Source: Bombyx mori (taxonomy: Eukaryota; Arthropoda; Insecta; Lepidoptera; Bombycidae). Taken from it: DNA of 64,000 nucleotides. How positions within the stretch are numbered: the first letter of the stretch is position 1; every line of letters starts with the position of its first letter. The DNA lies in assembly GCF_030269925.1 (NCBI RefSeq), contig NC_085108.1, forward strand, positions 1,736,001 through 1,800,000. The letters run 5' to 3'. The translations under genes were made by a program, and so were the position numbers. Shown in pieces: positions 41,498 to 53,393 of this stretch. A model generated the notes under the pieces. It was not told where the DNA came from. It did no database searches and was given only the letters and a program-made list of their open reading frames with translations.

Positions 41498-44400
41498 ATG
41501 ATTCGATCGATTTTATTGTGTTTCGCTGTATTATTGGTTTGTATATTTCTACTTTTTACTAATGGTAGGAACTCTTGTGAGTCCCCACGGGTAGGTACCA
41601 CAACCCTGCCTATTTCTGCCGTGAAGCAGTAGTGCGTTTCGGTTTGAAAGTTGAGGCAGCCGTTGTAACTATACTGAGACCTTAGAACTTATATCTCAAG
41701 GTGGGTGGCGCATTTACGTTGTAGATATCTATGGGCTCCAGTAACCACTTAACACCAGGTGCGCTGTGAGCTCGTCCACACCTCTAAGCAATAAAAAAAA
41801 AACTTTAGCTGTATATAGCCATATTGTCTGTCTGTGGGTGTCGTAGATACTAAGGAATCAATTGAAGATCCGTAGGTCGTATTTTAAGTCGGCAAAACCT
41901 CAGCGCTCTGCAGATTTTTAACGCGAAGCCGTCCCATCATACAACAAAAAGGAGACTTAGGTCTGGTGTCTCGTGGTGAGGTCGGTCACCAGCCTCACTA
42001 CCTTCTACCACCACCCTGCCCGTTTCTGCCGTGAAGCAGTAATGCGTTTCGGTTTGAAGGGTGGGGCAGCCGTTGTACTGTTAAAACTGAAACCTTAGAA
42101 CTTATATCTCAAGGTGGGTGGCGCATTTACGTTGTAGATGTGAGCTCGTCCGCCTAAGCAATAAAAATAAGATATTATAAACTTCAATGCTGAGGGTTGT
42201 GGCCACCTTTAATAACTTGGTCCTGGATTATCCTGCGCTAGCCTTGCCTATCCTCGACCGCGCGGCTAGCCTATAGCGTAGAGCAGCGGTCGGGGAACTT
42301 TTTTAACTATTACCCGAAAATATTTTTGTGTAAGCTGATATTACCCCATGGCGAAGAACAAAAAAGGGTGCGTGTACTTATGTACGCGCGTAAGAAGTTA
42401 TACTTTATTTTTGTTAAATTTATTTCTTTTTTTTTTGTTAAATCTTAAATAATTAATAATAAATATTAAACGTTAATAATTTAATAATATTTAGTATGAA
42501 TTATATTAAATAATAATTTTGTCATTTATATTACTAAAAAATGAATGCTAATAACACATTTTTTTACGAGTGTACATGCGCAAAAGTTCACCTGCGGCTA
42601 TATTCAGACTCGCCAAGTTACGTCGGTCGTATTGTAATGAGCGATTTTGTGGGCAACTTCATTCTGTTAAATTTGTGTCACGGTGCGCGCGCATCGTAAA
42701 CTTTCACTCTCATCAATTTTTCATAGCGCGCCTAAAGAAGTATAACTTCAAAAATAACAAAATCGTTTCTTTTTAACATCTTTCATATTATAGACGCCAT
42801 GATAATTTTGAAAAAAAAAAAAAGATTTTTTCGTTTCTTTTCATTTTGTTTCATCGAGTTTGAAATCACAACGATTCTAAAGAAGTTTCACTTCATTATA
42901 TACTTTTTACTCACAAAAGTTTAATTTTTATCCCCCAAAATTTCATTTTACTCCATTTGGGGTAATTTACCCAGGTTCTCCGACCGCTGGCGTAGAGCTA
43001 TCTGGTTCGACCAGCAGATTGTTGTTCTGGCTCTGGACCTTCTTCCGCATACCTTGGCTTTTACCAGCAGCTTTTCTAAGTTGCCACCAGTTTACGTAAT
43101 AAAATAACAGTCTACCATTTGTGTAGGATTGTTGACACGATAAATAAGTCCATTGGATATTAGGTGGCGCTTGGGTTCGAAGATTACGGGTCGTTTTCTC
43201 GCCCAACTGTCCTTAATTCACTTTGCAGTTCCCCGTATTAGCTTAGATACCAATCTTGTGCTTAATTAAACAAACTAGTGGCTTTCTAATTGAAATCGCC
43301 ATGATTTTTTTGAGTGAGAATCCAATCTCGAATTCGACATTGAGATGAGTCTACAATAGAAAATGTCAAGAGGAGAACTTCTTCGAGTCTTTTAATAGCA
43401 AAAACACGCGTCCTCTCTCAACTCTCAAACTTTCATACCGATGGAGTAAAATTACGATCACTTCCTGACCCGTAATGTACTGCGAAGCAGTAATGTGATA
43501 AGATTTCAACAGAAGGATCATTGTTGGATGCATAATATGCATTTTTGTCTATCTATGGGGTTCAATGGTTGCTTTGATATTTGAATGAATTGCATTGAAC
43601 GGAAACAGTAATGAGTTTCCGTTTGAAGAATGCGTCAGGCGTTGCTCAATTGGGACTAACAATTAAATATTATGTCTCAATATGAGCGGTCGCAATTAAG
43701 TGGCGATTCCTCTGGACTTCTGTTACCACTTAAAAAGAGATAAACAATTATACTCTTCACCCGATTATGAATTCTAGAATAAATTTGTTTTAATAAAGAA
43801 AATTGACAGTAGTCTTGAAAATATTCTAATATCGACGAATAACGAAAACTGTGCAGTGTTCAAAAAGTCGGAAATAAAAATTACAATTTAAAAAAGCACG
43901 TGTGGCACTCAGGGACTGCCGCGGTACAGCTATTGCATAGCATATTTTATCAACTTATGCAATTATAATTAGACAATAATAATTTAATATTAAAACAATA
44001 ATTAAAATAAGACCACGCTATACTTATAAACATTAACAATAGCAAAACATTAACTGTCCTTCAAAATCATAAGCTAGACCGCGTGAGAGAGAGATGGGCA
44101 GACTTTTTATGATGCGCATGCAGTTTGACGTCACGCCGCGCGCTTATTCACAAACACTACACAAGCGCAACGTGTGAATGTGTTGAACGCGAGCTACATG
44201 GTAGGCGGAGTGAGGGGTGTTAGGTTTTATTTTCGTTACGGAATTTCTTGATTCGGTCGCCGCGCTTAAAAGCCCGCGATAAAAGCTATGCAATACAATT
44301 AAAAATTCACAATTAAACCGTACCTAAATGTACTTTTAGTTACGCCATTTCATTGTAGCGAGAAACCATGTGAAATCAAAGGCCAAACAAATAAAACTTT

Positions 44401-44869
44401 CCTCTTTCTCTGACAGGTCGAACGAGCTGACGCGATGATACCGGCGTACTCCGTGTCAGCATTGCGTCTCGCATTCGACGAGATCGCGACGGTTTTACCA
44501 GTCGCGAACCAGCTCGCCTGCCTCCTGATACCGTTCCTCATCAACTTGATCAACAACCTGAACAACCTCTCGAATATAGTGCAGAATCTGACGCCGGCAA
44601 TACTGCCGTATTTTGGTTGCACTCTGCCGCTGCTTTACGCAACGCTGACGGATCTGGCGAGCGTCCTCTTCCTGTACATCAGTGTGTTGATTTCGCTGTT
44701 TCGTTCCAACGTCCTCGCGGCTCCGGGTCTGCTGTTGGGGCTAGTGGTGCAGGTGTTAAACCTGGTGCTGACGCTCTTAAGCGGGCTGACAGACGGAAGC
44801 GGCTTGCTCAGTGGCCTGATAAAGCTAATAACGTGTGTCGTCGTTGAATTGGAGAAGCTGTTATTGTGA
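41498..44869 (+). CDS. small secreted leucine-rich protein, two exons (exon 1 proposed)
   Basis: Exon 2 (44417-44869) is clear: acceptor TCTGACAG, 25 in-frame Leu/Ile/Val-rich stretches of varying length, stop TGA. It starts VERADA-MIPAYS, where ADA looks like the end of a signal peptide. The best first exon is 41498-41536 (MIRSILLCFAVLL) with donor GTTTGT, a weak but used form; the join is phase 0 and gives 163 residues. This is almost exactly the length of the 32180-33357 protein (162), with similar composition: repeated LL/LV/LI helices, NLINNLNNLSNI, a few Cys and a short Gly/Ser segment. The intron of about 2.9 kb carries two Bm1 copies. A TATAAAT at 41431 lies 67 nt before the ATG. A Helitron begins about 35 nt after the stop. 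Exon 2 is firm; exon 1 is inferred from the architecture of the neighbouring genes. Confidence 0.65.
41560..41803 (+). mobile_element. Bm1 SINE, 3' part, in intron of the 41498-44869 gene
   Basis: 'actaatggtaggaactcttg' to A tail, beginning about 23 nt after the proposed splice donor. Confidence 0.88.
42005..42168 (+). mobile_element. Bm1 SINE, partial with deletion
   Basis: 'taccaccaccctgcccgttt' to 'taagcaataaaa'; about 45 bp missing before 'tgagctcgtcc'. An older trace lies at 43600-43735. Confidence 0.83.
42169..44416. other. intron of the 41498-44869 gene
   Basis: AT-rich with two decayed SINE traces, an inverted-repeat pair (42391/42737) and, at 44080-44280, a more GC-rich block with many CpG and a TGACGTCA. 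A minus open frame at 42967-43206 has no known motif. Confidence 0.5.
44125..44133. promoter_or_regulatory. CRE-like palindrome TGACGTCA
   Basis: A perfect 8-bp TGACGTCA sits in a locally GC-rich stretch (about 44080-44280) in the intron upstream of exon 2 of the 41498-44869 gene. It could be an enhancer, or part of an old repeat. No direct evidence of use. Confidence 0.25.
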
Positions 44870-44902
44870 TTTCAAAGGACCATAGATTGTAATGCGTTAT
44901 TA

Positions 44903-45326
44903 ATATATATATACTTAATATTATAAAGAGGAAAGATTTTTTTTGTTTGTTTGTCTTGAATAGGCTCCGAAACTACGGAACCGATTCGAAAAATTCTTTC
45001 GCTGTTTAGAAGCTACATTATCCCTGAGTGACATAGGCTAAAATCTTTTTTTGAAAAAATTAGGGTTCCTTACTAAAACTCAAGGTATAAAAAAATTACC
45101 TAAAATATTCTTTATATCGCGTGCCCTGCGAAAACTATTGATGATAGAATAAAATAATGTACCATGACTTTGTAGAACACATTATGATTTACAAAAAGTA
45201 TCGCGACAGCATATGTCTAACTATTATAGTTATGCCGCAATAAGCGTTCTTTTATTTAAAAAAATAAAACAACGTCAAATATCGTTGAAATTTTTATTAA
45301 AGACACGAGCAGAGCCGGGCCGCTAG
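44903..45326 (+). mobile_element. Helitron family B
   Basis: Begins near 'acttaatattataaagagg' and ends GGGCCGCTAG followed by T. It starts only about 35 nt after the stop of the 41498-44869 gene and may carry its poly(A) region. Confidence 0.8.
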
Positions 45327-45394
45327 TTAGCTTATAAAGCGATTCGTATTTTATTTCGTGTCACGTATGGTGTTAAGATACCATTATCCATCAT

Positions 45395-45595
45395 CACCAT
45401 TCATCTGAGGACTCCATTGAGCGGCTGGTGGTGCAAGACAAAGTTTAGGGCAAAAGATCTCGCGGACGATCTCCAACACGATGGACCGACCTCATAAAAT
45501 CTATGACAAACTCCAATATAAATGATTGGTTTCACTCTGCGAGACATAGAGTGAAAGCTCCTCGAAGAAAGTTTTCTAGAAAGTTTCTAGTTCGA
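45395..45595 (+). mobile_element. RTE-type LINE 3' fragment
   Basis: Plus frame: GKRSRGRSPTRWTDLIKSMTN then DWFHSARHRVKAPRRK. Followed by a Jockey 3' UTR fragment and, at 45775-45875, by another decayed LINE end (HDHSVKSVRLGRS). Confidence 0.65.
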
Positions 45596-45766
45596 TCTTC
45601 TCAGAGGGTCACGTTTCCGATCAGGTGATAGATTCTGCGAAGCACTGCTCTTGCTAGGGATAGTGTTAGCATCACTCCGGCTTGAGCCCCGTGAGCTCAC
45701 CTATTAGCTAAGGTTACGCTGAAATAGCCTCTCAAGGCTATCAGCTTAGGTAGGGGAAAAAAAGCG
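45595..45766 (+). mobile_element. Jockey-type LINE 3' UTR fragment
   Basis: Starts 'gatcttctcagagggtcacg' and ends 'gctatcagcttaggtagggg' plus A tract, matching 3645-3820. Confidence 0.75.
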
Positions 45767-45989
45767 AGACGTCATGCCATATGGCGTTGCATCGCGAGAG
45801 CATCGGTGTCACAGTATTCGACTGATGCATGACCACGACCACTCTGTCAAGAGTGTACGACTAGGAAGAAGTTAAGATACCGTGGTCTATTTTTTGTTCC
45901 CCACCTATTCAGTAGTCTGAGGGGCTATTCCAGTTACATCCGGATGGGAGTCCATATAGACACAGCGCGAACGCCGCCTTAAGATGTAA

Positions 45990-47505
45990 TAACGAATCGA
46001 GCTGTTGCATTGGAGGTCTATGATCGCTTGGCGTCAGAAATGGTCAGAATTGTTGATCAGAGCACCAATTATTAGGCACCACGGAATAGTTAAATAAAGT
46101 TGGAATGGTAATGTAGGCGGGGCAAGCGTGCCACAGTTATGATTGTACAAACATAACTCGACCGATTCTTTCATTCACCGCGTTTAGTGCGCTTCGGACT
46201 ACTTTAGCCAACAGATCTCCGCTTTATAGTGCCGTGATGTGCAATTATAACTTGTAAAACAAAAAATCAGACCTCAAGTATAGAGCGAGGAGGTATATCT
46301 TTCGATCGGTAAGTCGAAATTACCATTTAATTACAATATTATTTGTCTAAAACATAAAAATATACTGAGCATTATGAAATTCCAAACATTAACAATATTA
46401 TTGCAGCAAGTTATAAATAGCATACATTGCGCGATGTGTACTCGCCCAATGAACGCAATGACCAAGTCAGCTTCCAATGTACTACATGCATTGCGTTCTC
46501 TACACTTCAATCTTTGAAATTTCGGCGTTTGCCCTGATTGGCCGTGGTGCAGTTGTCGATAGTGAGGTGACCATGTGGTGAAATAAAATCATTGACAGAA
46601 TTCTCGACTATATTTATATTTGACATGGATATTTTTTGCATTATTTTATATTTAATTAATGATACCTAGTATATTCTTAGTGAGACGTATTTTGAGTAAA
46701 ATAAATATGTATTATTATTATTGAATTATTATCATTGAATTAATGTGAAGGTATAATATAAAGGGACATGTAGACCTCTCAATTACGGGTATTTACTATA
46801 TTGTCTAAGACGTATTAAAATCTAAGTAAAATGCTATTTGACTTATGCAGTTAATTAAAAATTTTAGGTTTCCTAAAGAACCTAACGCCAGCGAACAATG
46901 GATTGACGTGACAGGTAGAGGAAACTGGAGACAAAGACGAGTACTATTTACTACTACTACTCTAAACATTTTACTGAAAATGATTTTACCATAAAAAAAT
47001 CAGAATACACTTAATTTTGAAAAATTCATTCGCAATTAATAGCAAGCGCCAACTGCTTAACAAATACGTTTTATTCCAGGGACAGTGACTATTTGTAATT
47101 AATAAAATTAAAATATTTTTTTTTTTCAATATTTATTCCATGTTTCATTTTCTCCATTCATTTCATTCAAAGATTATCGATTTTATCAAGCACTATCGTG
47201 TATGAACATTTTTATTGCCTTTTTGCGTGTGTGAGTGTGTATGTCTACGGGTGTTTTGTGCTAGTTTGCGAACGCATATCTGTCCTGAGATTTATGTGTG
47301 GGTGTTTTTGTTGTGTGCGAAATTCTTGTAATCACAGTGTGTGTATGTGTAGAAATTAAAATAGTGGGGATGAAGCGGCGACACTGGTTCTAATACAAAA
47401 TTAGAGCAAAGGCCTTTCCAACCTTATTTATCTATTCCGTGTTAGGCACCCTTCTTCTTTGTTTAATGGTATAAAATATACCTTATATTTAATTTACTAT
47501 AATTT
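45990..47505. other. intergenic, nothing recognised
   Basis: No open frame or repeat family identified. (GT)-rich short repeats near 47225-47350. Confidence 0.5.
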
Positions 47506-47509
47506 TTCA

Positions 47510-47754
47510 TGGTGGTTAGGACATCTTATGAAACCGCGCGGGTAGGTAGGTACCACCACTCTGCCTATTTCTGCCGTGAAGCAGTAATGCGTTTTGGTTT
47601 GAAGGGTGGGGCAGCCGTTGTAACTGTATTTGAGACCTTAGAACTTACATCACAAGGTGGGTGGCGCATTTACGTTGTAAGTGTCTATGGGGTCCAGTAA
47701 CCACTTAACACCAGGTGGGCTGTGAGTTCGTCCACCCATCTAAGCAATAAAAAA
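47510..47754 (+). mobile_element. Bm1 SINE, 3' part
   Basis: 'tggtggttaggacatcttat' to A tail. Confidence 0.87.
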
Positions 47755-48047
47755 ATCGTAAAAACCATAATGTTAGTTAAGATGTACAGAGTAAGCATAT
47801 AAAACAAATAATAGTCGGTGACATAAATTTGCCTTATCGCTGAAAGCGTTCTCTTCCAGACAACCTTGCAGGGAGAGGAATAAGCGAACTGGACGGTACT
47901 ATATCTTAATAAAATAAAATAAATATTATCTCGATTTATTTCTTCGATCTTCTTAATAAGACGCAGGAATATCTAGTTGACTCTGGGAAAGAGAAGTTCG
48001 AAGATACTAAAAATTAATCTATTTGTAAGATACCTATAAGACTTTTT

Positions 48048-48400
48048 TTTATTGCCTAGATGTGTGGACGAGCCCACATGGTGTTAAGCGGTTACTGGAA
48101 CCCATAGACATCTACAACGTAAATGCGCCACACACCTTGAGATATAAGTTCTAAGGTCTCAGTATAGTTACAACGGCTGCTCCACCCTTCAAACCGAAAC
48201 GCATTACTGCTTCACGGCAGAAATAAGCAGGGTAGTGGTACCACCTACCCGTGCGGACTCACAAAAGGTCCTACCACCAGTAATTACGCAAATTATAATT
48301 TTGCGGGTTTGATTTTTTATTACACGATGTTATTCCTTCGCCGTGGAAGTCAATCGTGAACAATTGTTATGAACGTATTTCATTAAAAAAATTTAAAAGG
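48048..48400 (-). mobile_element. Bm1 SINE, lacks tRNA-like head
   Basis: Inverted tail to 'acgtatttcattaaaaaaat'. Confidence 0.88.
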
Positions 48401-48615
48401 CTACAACATACATTAACAAACAAAAGCAATAATTGTTAGGTAACTCAGGAGCCTTAGTAACAAAAATCGACATAATTCCTTCAGTGCGCTGTCTAAGGCA
48501 CTGGCGGTCAAAACTTAAAACATTTAATATTTAGAATTCTTGTTCCAATCGAGTCCTTACATAACCCATCCAACTCCGTACTAGTTTTTCGGACTTGGGA
48601 CACGAAGACTTTACA

Positions 48616-48831
48616 ATTAGTCGCCCGATTCGCTGGGAATTTAAAATTAACATTATTATTTATTGTCATTATTATTAGGGAGTCCAACACTCATATAAAT
48701 ATTAGCCTATCCATTAAGTATATAATATATTTTCTACATGGATACCAAGTTTCAAGTCAATCGGATGCATGGTTTAGTAGTTCTAACGGAACATCCGTAA
48801 AAACCACTGTAGATTTATATATTAGTATAGA
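48616..48831 (-). mobile_element. Helitron-like element, 'cgattcgctgggaa' type
   Basis: Colinear with 22432-22679 but with an internal deletion and a damaged left end (TTAGTCGCCCG). Confidence 0.7.
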
Positions 48832-48980
48832 TTTGAAAATTGGGAGCATCACAAACAAAGCCCACCATAAAGAAATGTGGCAATATATTACGATATCGTA
48901 CATTCAAAATCGTGCTCAATCATCGACTCCGATTAAAACTCTCAATCAATCTCAATCGATAAATCAATTTAAAATGTATA

Positions 48981-48988
48981 TATATATA
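48981..48988 (+). promoter_or_regulatory. TATA box candidate for the 49101 gene
   Basis: TATATAAA follows a short TA run and lies 120 nt before the ATG of the signal-peptide exon. It is the best core-promoter match in this intergenic stretch. Confidence 0.4.
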
Positions 48989-49100
48989 AAATGAAATTGA
49001 TAAAACTATCACGTATTTCTTAATTCTGTTTTGACAGCGATGGTATAATCGATCGATCGTTTTGAATTTTTAACGATAAACACAATAATGTTAGCGAAAG

Positions 49101-52100
49101 ATGAATTTTATCTTAATAATCTGTTGCTCCTTGAATTTTTTGGTGAGTTCGTTTTTGTTATCACGTGAATCTGCTATAGAATGAGCGAGGTTTTTTTTTT
49201 ATATTGCTTAGATGGATGGATGAGCTCACAGCCCACCTGGTGTTAAGTGGTTACTGGAGCCCATAGACATCTACAACGTAAATGCGCCACCCACCTCGAG
49301 ATATAAGTTCTAAGATCTCAGTATAGTTACAACGGCTAACCCCACCCGTCGAACCGAAACGCATTACTGCTTCACGGCGGAAATAGGCGGGGTGGTGGTG
49401 CGTGCGGACTCCCAAGAGGTCCTACCACTAGTGAAGGATTTTGATGCTTTGCTAGCGACGGACGTAAGTTCTCTCCCTCATATCCTGATAGCCTTGTGAG
49501 GCTATTTCAGCTTCACCCTAGCGTGTAGGTGAGCTCTCGGGGCTCAAATCGGAAGTGTTGCTAACACTGGCCCTAGCAAGAGCAGTGCTTCGCAGAATTT
49601 ACCTCCGGATCGGAAACGCGACCAACTCCGGCGGGCAGTCCGGGAGATCCGGCGAGAAACTCAGTGGGCTGTGTGTATGGGTTAATTTACTCGTCGAGCC
49701 CTTCGTCGCAAGCGACGGGTTCGGCGAGCACGGTGACCGGTGCTTGAGGTACCTAAAATCACCCAAAAGTTCTTATGGGCAACTATCGATTTATACACTA
49801 GACGCGACGTGTTTTTGTCTTTAATAGCACGAGGGAAAATATTTAATAACTCTAAATTCGTTTATTTGTTGAGCCTAAGTTAAAAAGGTTACTGGTGATT
49901 CCTCACACTTAGTGTATTAGTGTAAACGGCCGTCTGGTGTAGTGGTAAGTGACATGGTCACTACACAAGGGGGTCGCGGGTTCGAATCCCGCCAAGGGAG
50001 GATATTTGTATGATAACTATAAATGTCTTTTCCAGGGTTATGGATGTATCTTAAATATATGTATGTGTATAATAAAAATCTTACATTTATTTCCGTTATC
50101 TGGTACCTGTAACACAAGTTCTTTACGAACTTACCACGGGACCAGTTAACGTGGCGTGATTGTTAGTAAATATTTATTATTATTATTATTATTAGTCCAC
50201 GGAGGGTCCATATGTTCTTTGTGATCTGTAGGGGGTCCGGGATAATTCCCCGGGATTGTTGATGTCTATGAGTGGAGAAAATCTACCCTTAGGTCAGCAG
50301 TATGGTCATTTGTATAAAAAAGCTATTAAACAAATTTCAGTGGACCATAACTTTGTATCTCAATCTAGAGCAATATTAATAATATGTACATGTATTGAAA
50401 AATGGATACGCTGTTTATGTAAAAAATAATAATCGAAATAAAAGATATTAATTTTATTATGTAATTTTCATTTCAGGTGACCGCAACCCCGCAAGTCACT
50501 GTACCAGTTCAGATCCAACCTTTGTATCAAACCAATGGATATACTCAGCTGTCTAACACTTACACGCCATCCAAAAACATCCCTTGTAACCAACTAGCTA
50601 CAGCTCAAAATTATGTAGCGAGCAATAATCAATATCAACCGCTGATATCTAGTATAAATCCAAACGAAATCGTCAAGGTCATATTGAGCAGAGTTTTGAC
50701 AAGTCCTCATGTCCACAGAGTTGAAGTTCCAGAAGTAAAGCCTCAGCACAATCCTGACGCAAAGGAACCAATAAACACTAATGTGCCACACGTTGTCAAC
50801 AATTATTTTATTGTATCACCGGAATACTTGAAGCTTAACGAAACAGTTTTTAAGAAAGTAAAAGATAAAAAGCCGGAAACGAAGCCGGAAGCGGTAGTTA
50901 ATAGCGACGAAAACAAAGATAAGAAAGAGCAAGCTACTGAACCGGTAATAAGAAAAAAAAGTAAAAAGACGAATAACAATAAGAAAAGTAACTCAAATAA
51001 AGACAAAGAAGTAAAAGGTGATAACCTATTGAATAATCAAGATACTAAAAGAGATAAAAGCAAAAAAACAGATATTACAAAAAGAAATAAGAAAGATAAT
51101 AAAGAATCCTGTAAAGTAGACGCAAAAACACAACCGAGGACACCAGATGTCGACCAAAATTGTAAAACTACTAAAAAGGATTGCCAGACTAAAAGCACCA
51201 ACATAGTATCAACAGACAGTTTGACACACGGTACAAATCAAAACGAAGAAGTAAAGAAGATAAATAACAAACGCACACAGCTCGAAAATACAGAGCTCAA
51301 TTCCAATTACTTCGAAGATATATTTAATCATTTGCAAATGCCTGACATAGATCTCGAGAATCGAGTGACAAGAAATTCTAAAGACGACGAAATAGTTAAA
51401 GATTTTCGCAAGAAATTCCCCGAAGTGTCTGAAGATATAGCGCACTCTATACTGAAATATGTCAAATCTAACCTTCAAAATACCTTCAAAGCACCCACAA
51501 ACTTTCCTTACGGATTATATCAAATACCACATATGAGTTACGCTCCAAATTTTGGATTTAACGTTAGAAAGAAAAGAAGAAAACACAAAAGAAGAAAAAA
51601 GTCTAAAAGAAGACACCGACATAAACATAAGTGGCAATTTCAGAGCAACGATAACGTGAATTCTGATTTACACGATGTTAAAATGAAAGAAAGCTACAGA
51701 CAAGGTAAAGAAATTTATGAAGAAGTTGATCAAATCAATCAGAAAACTTGGAGCGCTTGCTCTGTAGCACCAAAAGATGTTACTAGTTCACCTAATTTAC
51801 CCGCCGAATCAGTGGTTCAAAAGGCTTCGGAAACATCTAATACTACATCAATAAACATTAAAGATGAACTACCATCAGAAAAGCTCCAGCCTCAAATAAA
51901 TCAGACTCAAGAGTTCGAAGTATTCAAAGAAAAACCTGTTACTGAATTCAAAAAGGAAAAATCAGCACAACTTCCTGCATCAAAAAGAATTGAAACGAAT
52001 ATAGATGTACTAGGGTATTCTGAAGTAAAAGATCTTTTAGGTAGTGGAGAGAAGGAGTTCTTGGATTTAGAACAAGAATATATGGTCCCAATTATGTACG

Positions 52101-52771
52101 ACAATATGCTAATAGACGATTATCATCCTGCTTACCCAGAAGATACTATATCTAATCTTGAAAAGGAATACATCATTAAGAAATTTTATGATAGGCATTA
52201 CTATACAACGGATAGAAATAAGGGATCGGATAGAAATAATGAAAGAAAATTACTGCAGCATTTGCTAGCAGATGCAATATTATTGAGACAGCATCTGAAA
52301 GATAGCAAAATTTATAAAGACATCGAATCTAGAAATATTATGAATCTTCTAGAAGTATATAAGCACGCAGAGCCGTCATTTCCGCAGCAAATTATATCTA
52401 ATGTAGATGCGAATCCAAAAGTAAAGATAGAAGAGTTTAAAACTCCAACAATACTTGAGTTTCCCGATTTTGTTACAAAGAAAATCGATAAAAATATTCT
52501 AACCCAAACAGAGAGCTTAGATTTGATGGAAGATGATAAGTCAGCATATTCAAAACATAGCAACGTCAGAGTGAAGCCTGTAACAGAAATAAGAAGGGTA
52601 CTTGTCCCGTCGAATAAGAAAGAGAATATAGAAACTGTGTTTGCTAATTCCAAAGTCATCAAATATGGTGGTGACGCTGAACTAATTGAGACAGGCAGCG
52701 GCAAAGATATTGGCGAGGAACAAATCAGCTACGTTACTTCGAAATCTGTTCGGTTTGATGAAATGTGGTAA
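49101..52771 (+). CDS. secreted 778-residue Lys-rich protein with a basic His/Arg/Lys cluster, two exons
   Basis: Exon 1 is 49101-49142 (MNFILIICCSLNFL, donor GTGAGT). Exon 2 is 50477-52771 (acceptor TTTCAG, 764 codons, stop TAA). Phase 0 joining gives a signal peptide ending VTA|TPQ and a 778-residue product. The N-terminal part (to about residue 60) is rich in Gln, Tyr, Asn, Pro and Thr. Residues about 130-300 are a long Lys/Asp/Glu/Asn-rich, probably disordered tract. A dense basic patch (KKRRKHKRRKK then RRHRHKHK) falls near residues 378-400. The C-terminal third is acidic-basic mixed with scattered Tyr and ends in FDEMW. Cysteines are few and scattered. No enzyme motif is visible. Several multibasic sites could be cut by furin-like proteases. 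The intron holds a Bm1, a Jockey-type LINE 3' fragment and a second-family SINE. I do not recognise the protein; a structural secretion (silk, eggshell or cuticle) is a guess from its composition only. Confidence 0.8.
49196..49432 (-). mobile_element. Bm1 SINE in intron of the 49101-52771 gene
   Basis: Inverted tail to 'aggtcctaccactagtg', 50 bp after the splice donor. Confidence 0.87.
49480..49765 (-). mobile_element. Jockey-type LINE 3' fragment
   Basis: Inverted copy of the 3' UTR ('cctgatagccttgtgaggct' to 'ggtgcttgaggtacctaaa') in the intron of the 49101-52771 gene. Confidence 0.75.
49925..50195 (+). mobile_element. tRNA-derived SINE, second family
   Basis: Same head and body as 35300-35545, in the opposite strand, with a (TTA)n tail at 50173-50195. 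Lies in the intron of the 49101-52771 gene. Best full-length copy. Confidence 0.8.
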
Positions 52772-52962
52772 TGTTGGGTTTTTAATTAAATATATTTTTT
52801 TAATTTATTTCTTGTCATTGAAGTCCTTCTATGGAGAGCACTTTTGGAACTTCAGCATTGTTTGAAGTCTTCTTGCCGTCGTCCCTTCTTATGTGGGCAT
52901 GTGCTCTTATCAACCTGCATAGGGATTTAAAATAAATATACAATAAATATAGACATGGGACA

Positions 52963-53010
52963 TCATCATAATCACCATCACCATCATCACCACCACCTCC
53001 ACCACCACCA
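52963..53010 (+). repeat. CAT/CAC trinucleotide repeat
   Basis: A run of CAT, CAC and ACC codon-like triplets. It creates a short His-rich open frame (about 47 codons) that I regard as a microsatellite artefact. Confidence 0.7.
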
Positions 53011-53393
53011 AAGAATTATTCTAGCTATTCAAAGAAGGCACGCTGCCAGTATCTTCAGAACCTCGCCTAAAGGAGTCCCTCCTTTTAATAATATATTTTA
53101 GCTATTATATTTGTTTTTTAGTTTTAGGTTCATTGTTAAAGTTAATTGTCTTTGATTTTTTTTTCCGTTTGTAACTAGTTAAATATTATATTGTCTTAAA
53201 ATACATTTTTACAATCTAGCTTAGATTTAAGTCTATTGATTAATTGGTATATTAAGTCTTTGGTTCTCAGTACAGAGAATCTTAGTTTTGGGCCAAATTT
53301 GTATTACGATTTGTACCCCATTCGGATGGGGGTTTGTGAAAGATATTTGGTATTCGGAATGTACTCGTTATTATCTCGTATATATTTCTATTT

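Noticed and set aside
42570..42776. 68-codon frame near 42570
   Set aside because: AT-rich, inside the proposed intron, overlaps an inverted-repeat arm.
49960..50000. tRNA gene in 'ccgtctggtgtagtggtaag ... ggttcgaatccc'
   Set aside because: A and B boxes are present but acceptor and anticodon stems do not pair well, and the same head recurs joined to one body: a SINE.
52956..53100. His-rich short protein from the CAT/CAC run
   Set aside because: Trinucleotide repeat without promoter, splice or conservation support.
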